Source of the DNA: Rhizophagus sp. LPA8_4_AMF
Lineage: Eukaryota; Glomeromycota; Glomeromycetes; Glomerales; Glomeraceae
DNA length: 25,147 nt
Reading direction: 5' to 3'
NCBI GenBank assembly: GCA_021464525.1
Contig: JADRCO010000873.1
Coordinates: 1 to 25,147, forward strand
A program made the translations under genes and the position numbers. Positions 19,794 through 25,147 of the stretch are shown here, one piece after another. Position 1 is the first letter of the stretch, and the number at the start of each line of letters is the position of its first letter. Under the pieces are notes generated by a model. That model did not search any database and was not told the origin of the DNA. It worked only from the letters and a program-made list of their open reading frames with translations.

Positions 19794-21376
19794 CTATTAA
19801 AAACATTAAAACAAATAAAAGTAGTATATTATTATTTATTTCATTAAACGAAGTATTTAATCAAATTTAATTTTCAGAGAAATTTCATACCTCATTTAAA
19901 AATTCATCCGAGAGATTTTGTGAATTAAATAAGCACTTCAAAGCAACTTTAGTATTTGATTTTCTTAACAATTCTTTTTTAATCAAGTAATCATAACTTA
20001 ATGGACCATCTTTCCATATTGCTGAATATACGGTAGCAAATCCACCTTTACCTATTTCTGTAATATCCTCAAACTGATCGTATGGGACCCATTCAAATAT
20101 TATATCGTTGTAAGAATTAATTTCTAATTGCATATCTTGAATTAAATTATCAATTTTTTCGATCCCACTAGTAAAATTTTTTAAATAATCCATTAAACAT
20201 GGTTTACACCATTTATAACTTGCATCAGAATGATTTATATATTGTTCGCCACATTTTTCACAATGTCCATTTTGAAAAACGAAGATATATTCTTTTGTAT
20301 CTGGATTTTGAGTTATTCCGTATAATTTGAGATTATTCTTACAATTATACGCCTTAACCTATAAAACACACGAAAAAAAAAAAATTATTATATTTTATAC
20401 TAGAAAAGATAGTTAAATTAAAATCCATAGAGAAATTTCATACCTCATTTAGAAATTCATTAGTAATATTTTGTGAATTATATGGACATTTTAAAGTGAC
20501 TTGTTTATTTGAGATCCTCGTCCATTTCTCTTCATAGTAATCATGACATAATGGACCTTCGTTCCATATTGCTAAATACACCGTAGCGGACTCTCTTTTG
20601 TGTAATTTTTTAATTTCATTAAACTGGTTGTATGGTATCCATTCAAATATATTATCTCTGTAATGATTGATTTTTAAATGCATTTCTTGAATTAAATCAT
20701 CAATTATTTCGTTCCCACTTGTCCAATTTAAAAAAGAATTTTTTTTAAGATAATCTATTTGACATGATTTACACCATTTTTTATACACATAATTTTCACC
20801 GCAATTTTCACAATATTTGTCTTGAAGAACCATGATATAATCTTTTGTATCTGGATTTTGAGATATTCCATATACTTCAGGATCTTTACGTATCTATTAT
20901 TAAAAAATTATACCACTTATTATTATGTACTATAATACATACGAAAATTATTCCGATTAAATTCAAAAATCTCATACCTCATTTAGAAGAGATTCATTAG
21001 TAATATTTTGCGAGTTACATAAACGTTTTAAAGCAACTTTTTTATTCTGACCTCTTGTATATACAAGTTCAATATCGTCATAATATAATGGACCATCCTT
21101 CCATATTGCTGTAGCAAAACAATCATTCCCCATTTCTTTAATATCGTCAAACTGATTATATGGTATCCATTCAAATATTATATTAGTATAATTATTAATT
21201 TTCAATTGGATTTCTTGAATAAAATTATCGATCATCTCATTTCCACTAGTCCAATTTGCAAAATTTTTTTTAAAATAATTTATACTACATGGTTTACACC
21301 ATTCATTTACATAATATCCATCCAGATAAGCTTCGCCACACTCTTTACATTTTCCAAAATCGTCTTGAGATAACAT
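18843..21376 (-). CDS. Protein kinase with three tandem zinc-ribbon/N-lobe exon modules (four exons)
   Basis: Proposed exons are 21376-20978, 20893-20444, 20358-19891 and 19793-18843, joined by GT-AG introns of 84, 85 and 97 nt, all phase 0. They encode about 755 residues. Each of the first three exons carries a CxxC...CxxC ribbon (cysteines near 10/13/27/30, 161/164/174/177 and 316/319/334/337), a TSG..ID linker and an N-lobe (EW[IV]PY[ND]QF to FLNE). The last exon supplies the C-lobe: hinge VLEYAEG, catalytic loop HCDFHIGN (about 518-525), DMG (541-543), APE (564-566) and a 90-residue tail. The third N-lobe has GKGGFATV (386-393) and VALK (Lys 424), so modules 3 plus 4 form a complete kinase. 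It probably phosphorylates Ser/Thr or Tyr on unknown partners. ATG 21376 is used because the frame's upstream TTG is not a start. Splicing is predicted, not proven. Confidence 0.78.
19891..20358 (-). other. Kinase exon 3: hinge piece, zinc ribbon and intact N-lobe
   Basis: The acceptor TATAG ends at 20359, then VKAYNCKNNLKLYGITQNP...EYIFVFQ leads into HCEKCGEQY...WCKPC. The N-lobe has an intact GKGGFATVYSAIW loop and VALK. The exon is 468 nt (156 codons), phase 0 at both ends, with a GTATGA donor at 19890. An in-frame ATG at 20193 lies after the ribbon and is probably internal. Confidence 0.72.
20444..20893 (-). other. Kinase exon 2: hinge piece, zinc ribbon and degenerate N-lobe
   Basis: The acceptor AATAG ends at 20894, then IRKDPEVYGISQNPDTKDYI (the beta4-beta5 segment of the kinase) runs straight into MVLQDKYCENCGENY, the start of the next zinc ribbon. 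The glycine-rich loop is replaced by HKRESATV, but VTLK keeps the lysine. The exon is 450 nt (150 codons), phase 0 at both ends, with a GTATGA donor at 20443. Confidence 0.7.
20978..21376 (-). other. Kinase exon 1: start, zinc ribbon and degenerate N-lobe
   Basis: This exon encodes 133 residues from MLSQDDFGKCKECGE to the phase-0 donor GTATGA at 20977. Ribbon cysteines are C10, C13, C27 and C30. The glycine-rich loop is broken: EMGNDCFAT is followed directly by AIW, so the VYS of the third module (FATVYSAIW) is missing, a three-codon loss that keeps the frame. VALK is retained (Lys 117). Confidence 0.7.
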
Positions 21377-22563
21377 TATAATTGAAAGAAAGAAACGAAA
21401 CGCCAAATGAAGATCATTATTTCCAAATCGATTTTAAAAAAAAAAAATTTGTGGAAGTTGTATGTCGATCATTATTTAGGTCCGGCTAGGACGTTGATTA
21501 TTTAATAATTTTTTTCATATTTTAGTAAAAATCCTTTAAAATATAATAATAATCCTAGTGTTTCGGGGGGTTCACGTATTATTGTGGCGCAGTCAATTTA
21601 TAAAATTAACATATAAGTATATAAATTTTTCATATAATGAACATTTTGTTATGCTACCCATATAAATAAATTTATTAGCTTTAAGACAATCGTTTGGTAT
21701 GCGATTATTAAATTGCTTAAAAATAAATAATTTTAAATAGACCTTAAAATAAGTAAAATTTTAATAAATTAAATATTATTTTTTATCTTTTTCAAATTAT
21801 CAGTTAAGAGAATATTTTCCTACGTATATGACGAGTAACTTAGGGTTAAAAAGGTTAGTCCAGAAGGGGTAGGTAAGTTGAGACGTTGAGACGGTAATGA
21901 AAACAGCAGTAATTCCAGTAGAAATGGATTGCTTGCTTCTTGGTGTGAAACAAGTCACGTTGCTTAATAGTTGGGACAATTGAGTTTAGTATCAATTAAT
22001 ATCATTTATTGCATGCACATAAAATTTCTGTTAAGACACGAATAAAGAGATTTTCTATCAATCCCTACCGTATTGTAATTCTTCTAATGTTGCATTTTTC
22101 GGCCTTTTCACTTGTTAGTTATAGTCTAAGCGGTACTATTATAAATCTTTTCTTGGGCAATTAAGTCTGTATGATATTATATAAATGAATACGAATAAAC
22201 TAAACTCCAATTTAAACTCGTATAAATATCAGTGTATATCATCATTGACACCAATATGAAAGTTGAGAGTTTGGCTAATATAAAACATGTTGATGAATAA
22301 TTAGACAATCTGATTTCAGTTTATATTACTTATTCAAACTTTCAGCATATTCATATTCATATTATTCGTCTGATCGTCAATTTTTTATTGTTCAATAGAT
22401 TCAGAGCTTTTTGCAATTGGCAGCTATTTCATGTTATCAATAAATTATACTATCTCCAGAATAAGAAATAAGATACCAAATGTTACTTTACCTTATCCAA
22501 TAATTTTGTCCAGCGATATGTTACGATCCACATATCTCAAAAATCCAATATTTATTCATTCAT
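21377..22563. other. Non-coding stretch upstream of the kinase gene
   Basis: This is the presumed promoter and 5' leader side of the minus-strand kinase gene. No convincing TATA box at normal spacing, no ORF of note and no inverted-repeat element was found. A short GAGACGTTGAGACGGT direct repeat occurs near 21880. Nothing else stands out. Confidence 0.4.
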
Positions 22564-22581
22564 CCAGCAATAAAAATCATG

Positions 22582-22782
22582 TTAATAGAATATTACAATA
22601 ATGACAAACAAACAAATAAAAATCAAATCATATCCTAGAGTATAAATCAATTTATCTAATTCAACAAAATTCGCTTTGTACATTTTTTGAAGTCCAAAAT
22701 AACTCGGCCATAATTGATCTTTATATTCATCCAAGCTAAAATCTATTAATTTTATAATATTGATTATCCATTGTTCTTCCAT
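22582..22782 (-). CDS. Small hypothetical protein with hydrophobic C-terminus
   Basis: A 66-residue ORF with a true ATG at 22782. The N-terminal half is amphipathic (MEEQWIINIIKLIDFSLDEY...). The C-terminus from about residue 46 (YTLGYDLIFICLFVIIVIFY) is hydrophobic enough for one membrane helix ending at the last residue, like a tail-anchored protein. That tail is encoded by the first copy of the degenerate repeat array to the right, where other copies read as similar LGYGLI-hydrophobic peptides. It may be the only copy still open, a remnant of a larger gene, or chance. I do not recognise the family. Confidence 0.3.
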   Translation of the reverse strand: MEEQWIINIIKLIDFSLDEYKDQLWPSYFGLQKMYKANFVELDKLIYTLGYDLIFICLFVIIVIFY

Positions 22783-22847
22783 ATATTTACCACATGAAAC
22801 CTATTAATCCATTAATTCTTCCAACACATCACTATCTTCGCACTTTC

Positions 22848-23286
22848 CACATTTAGGGGTCGGCTAAAGCGGAGTAGTCACGTGATTTATAAATTATATA
22901 ATTAGATAAGTTTTTTTATAAACTAAGATTGATATGAACTTGAAAATTCTAAAGTAAGTGTATATTTGCTCGCTCTGCAAGTTTACTTAAGGAAAAAAAG
23001 TGGATTTTTTAATAGTGTTTTTGACTTTACATATGAACGAATGATTTTGCCGATCATATCCAAAAATGGTTAGATTAATTTTAACGAAAATGAAAAAAGT
23101 CAAATAACTCAAAAACGGTATTCAAAATCTCGTTGTGTGCTCTAAGTAAACTTGCAGAGCAGGCTAAAATGCACTTACCATAAGTTAATTTAAAAGTTAT
23201 ATACATGTTGAAAAGTTATATTTCAGGAAAATGGATTTTTCTCTAAAATCACGTGACTACTCCGCTTAAGATGTCCCCCACATTTA
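22848..23286. mobile_element. 423-bp terminal-inverted-repeat element (22856-23278) with perfect 8-bp target duplication
   Basis: CACATTTA flanks both sides (22848-22855 and 23279-23286). The ends match over 33 bp with four mismatches: GGGGTCGGCTAAAGCGGAGT on the left and GGGGACATCTTAAGCGGAGT from the right on the minus strand, both continuing AGTCACGTGATTT. Inside is a second perfect inverted pair, GCTCTGCAAGTTTACTTA (22973-22990) and its reverse complement (23142-23159). There is no ORF. The 8-bp duplication suggests a hAT-like non-autonomous element, though GGGG ends are not classical for that group. Confidence 0.8.
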
Positions 23287-24427
23287 TCCAAATAATTAAC
23301 AATAATATTTTATATCCAGTAATAAAAAAAAAACAATTAGTGAAATACCTTATTAATAAAAAAAAAAAATGAAATAAATAAAATAAACAAATCAAACCAT
23401 ATCCTAGAATACCAAATTTTTAATTTATCCCATTGCTTATCCAGATCAATGTAATAACAATTCTAAAATTAATTCATTCATCTCTTTAACAATTAAGTAA
23501 ATACATAGTATATATCATTATCAAAATATTATCCTTCCATTATTTCCATATCCTTGTTTGTCCAGTATTTAATAAAAAATATGTTATCGATATTTCATTT
23601 ATTTTCTTAACTGCTAGGCGGTAAACATTTATATACTTATATTAAAATTAGCGGCAAATAAAATCAAATATAATACTATATCTTCAAATAAATCAATAAA
23701 TCAACAATTGACATATTTCTATTTACTGAACGATATCCTGGTTGAAAATCATATAGACATCATTTATCCATATTTATAATAACTTCCATTTATATTATCC
23801 ATTTATTGTTAATTTCTTCATAATTTTTTATCCAGCAATAAGATAAATATATCAGAAAAAAAAATATTTCATATCCAAAATATTTTTAATTTTTTACTTT
23901 ATCTAAAGCTCCAATTCAGCAATAACTAAATAAACCATATGAAATTCAAATGCTTTGCCATATCCATATTATCCATCCATTATTACTCTTTTCAAACAAT
24001 TGTATATTTGTGCAGTAATAAAAAAACTCAAATTAGTAAAGATAATATTATAAAAAAATAAGCAAATAAAAAAAAACATCAAACCATATCCTAGAATATT
24101 AAAATTATTTGAATCATTATTTTTATGAACCAACCAATAATTAATATATAGTATTCATAAATTTCATTGCCTTCCATGTTAGTATAATTCATCCATTATT
24201 TTTCAAATAATTTTCCATTTGTTCAACAATAAAAAAATTAATGTAAGTAAAATATTATAAAATAACAGAAAATATAAACAAAAAAAGATCAAACCATGTC
24301 CAAAGAATTTAAGTTTTATATTTCAAATCAATTATCAATTAATTCCAACATATTAATATTATTAACTAATTATTATACTTACTTCCATTGTATTTGTATT
24401 ATCATCTATCATTCTCCACTATCAATA

Positions 24428-24595
24428 ATTAATCTTTCCAGTATAATATTTTCCAGCATCATATAATTAATCTTTTCCAGTATCATAATTAATCTCCAAT
24501 ATCATATTAATCTTTCCAGTTTTATCATATAATAATTAATCTTAATCTTTCCAGTTTCCAGTATCATCTATTAACAACAATTAATTTTTCAGTTA
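24428..24595. repeat. Degenerate minisatellite of TTAATCTTTCCAGTATCAT units
   Basis: About six imperfect units of roughly 20-27 bp (TAATCTTTCCAGTATAATA, TAATCTTTTCCAGTATCAT, TAATCTCCAATATCAT, TAATCTTTCCAGTTTTATC and so on) follow one another within the larger repeat array. Each carries a pyrimidine tract and CAG. No ORF crosses it. Confidence 0.6.
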
Positions 24596-24972
24596 AACAT
24601 ATTATTTATTCACCTATTATTTTTTCACAATTTTATTCAAATATCTAGATAAAGATAATATATTAGTAACATGTTATATAATAAGAAAGATCACAAAATT
24701 TTAAAAATCAAACCATATCTAAAGATTATTTTATCAAATGATTTGTCTAGTAACATATTAAGAATCAAAAAAAATTCACATTAATTCCTTTCAATATATT
24801 TTCTATATTCTTTCTTTATATAACTCTTATATATCTATTTTATTTATGTTTTCCAATATACAAATTCAATTATCTACTCTAGAAAAAGAAAAGAAAAGAA
24901 AACATGTTAGTTAAATATTGTACTGATAAAAACATGTGCAAATGAAGTCAAACCATATTCAAGGATTTATCA

Positions 24973-25147
24973 TAATTAATCTTATAATAGCCACGCCTTG
25001 TAAACCTAAATTCAAAATATATTATATGTTCAGCAGGTTTTGTCAACTTTATTGAGATGCTGTACACGCAGCTACTAATGAATCAAAATTTTCTCTAAGA
25101 AAAAGGCATAAAAGTGCTATTTGTACTGAACCATAAGTAGTGCGATG
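24973..25147. other. Window end, no feature seen
   Basis: After the last recognisable repeat unit the sequence becomes slightly less AT-rich (GCCACGCCTTGTAAACC, GTACACGCAGCTACTAATG), which may signal the edge of another gene or element beyond the window. Nothing can be called. Confidence 0.3.

Larger units (their letters stand above)
22564..24972. repeat. Degenerate repeat array, seven or eight units
   Basis: Each unit has the order CCAG(C/T)AATAAAAA, then TTAGTAAAATATTATAAAA, an A-rich part, and TCAAACCATATCCTAGAAT. Copies lie near 22564-22643, 23316-23412, 23831-23950 (broken or double), 24012-24097, 24223-24310, 24640-24730 and 24880-24972. Many are preceded by TCCATTATTTTTCAAATAAT. On the minus strand the conserved end reads (I/T)LGY(G/D)LI followed by hydrophobic codons in several copies, but stops interrupt most. 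An inverted-repeat element splits copies 1 and 2. This may be a tandemly duplicated exon or a decayed small-gene family. Confidence 0.55.

Noticed and set aside
21377-21406. Ten-residue N-terminal extension (MAFRFFLSII) of kinase exon 1
   Set aside because: The codon at 21406 is TTG, not ATG. The first ATG in frame is at 21376 and leads into the ribbon.
22564-24972. CRISPR-like array
   Set aside because: The units are diverged, unevenly spaced and AT-rich in a eukaryotic context, with no uniform spacers.

Overview
The window looks like a gene-poor, AT-rich, repeat-rich piece of a fungal nuclear genome. The best match is an arbuscular mycorrhizal fungus of the Glomeromycotina, such as Rhizophagus. 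I infer this from protein family style, not from a search. It holds intronless F-box proteins with leucine-rich tails, plus a protein kinase of the large expanded family in which a CxxC...CxxC zinc-ribbon-like segment and a 'NWTSGN..ID..IQ' linker precede 'EWIPYNQF' and the kinase N-lobe. Introns are short (84-97 nt) with GTATGA donors. Homopolymer A/T runs are frequent.

Layout: 1-1431 is mobile-element debris. It has a decayed cluster of TTCGGCGAAATG-type motifs (71-410), a 459-bp inverted-repeat element with a 9-bp target duplication (671-1129) and a 108-bp hAT-like miniature element (1316-1423). A short F-box gene is on the plus strand at 4076-5032. The next 4 kb is non-coding and contains a Tc1/mariner (pogo)-like miniature element (6857-7038) and a second, larger, oppositely oriented copy of the first element family (8237-9004, perfect 9-bp target duplication). 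Two paralogous F-box genes lie in tandem on the minus strand (9183-10847 and 12943-14586). A second non-coding stretch (14587-18842) holds telomere-like CCCTAA repeats, a decayed pogo-like element (15467-16596) and a GACCG-rich foldback.

The most interesting locus is the minus-strand kinase gene at 18843-21376. Read with its GT-AG introns, it is one four-exon gene predicted to encode about 755 residues. The exon carrying zinc ribbon plus N-lobe occurs three times in a row before the exon carrying the C-lobe. All three introns sit at the same phase-0 place in the motif NE|(V/I). Each repeat is welded to the previous one at the kinase hinge. Only the copy next to the C-lobe has an intact glycine-rich loop. 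The two upstream copies have lost it but keep the zinc-ribbon cysteines and the VxLK lysine. The exons are symmetric, so several in-frame splice forms are possible.

The right end (22564-24972) is an array of degenerate repeats, interrupted by a 423-bp inverted-repeat element with a perfect 8-bp target duplication (22856-23278). One repeat copy codes for the hydrophobic tail of a 66-residue ORF. No RNA genes, CRISPR arrays or bacterial-type signals were seen.
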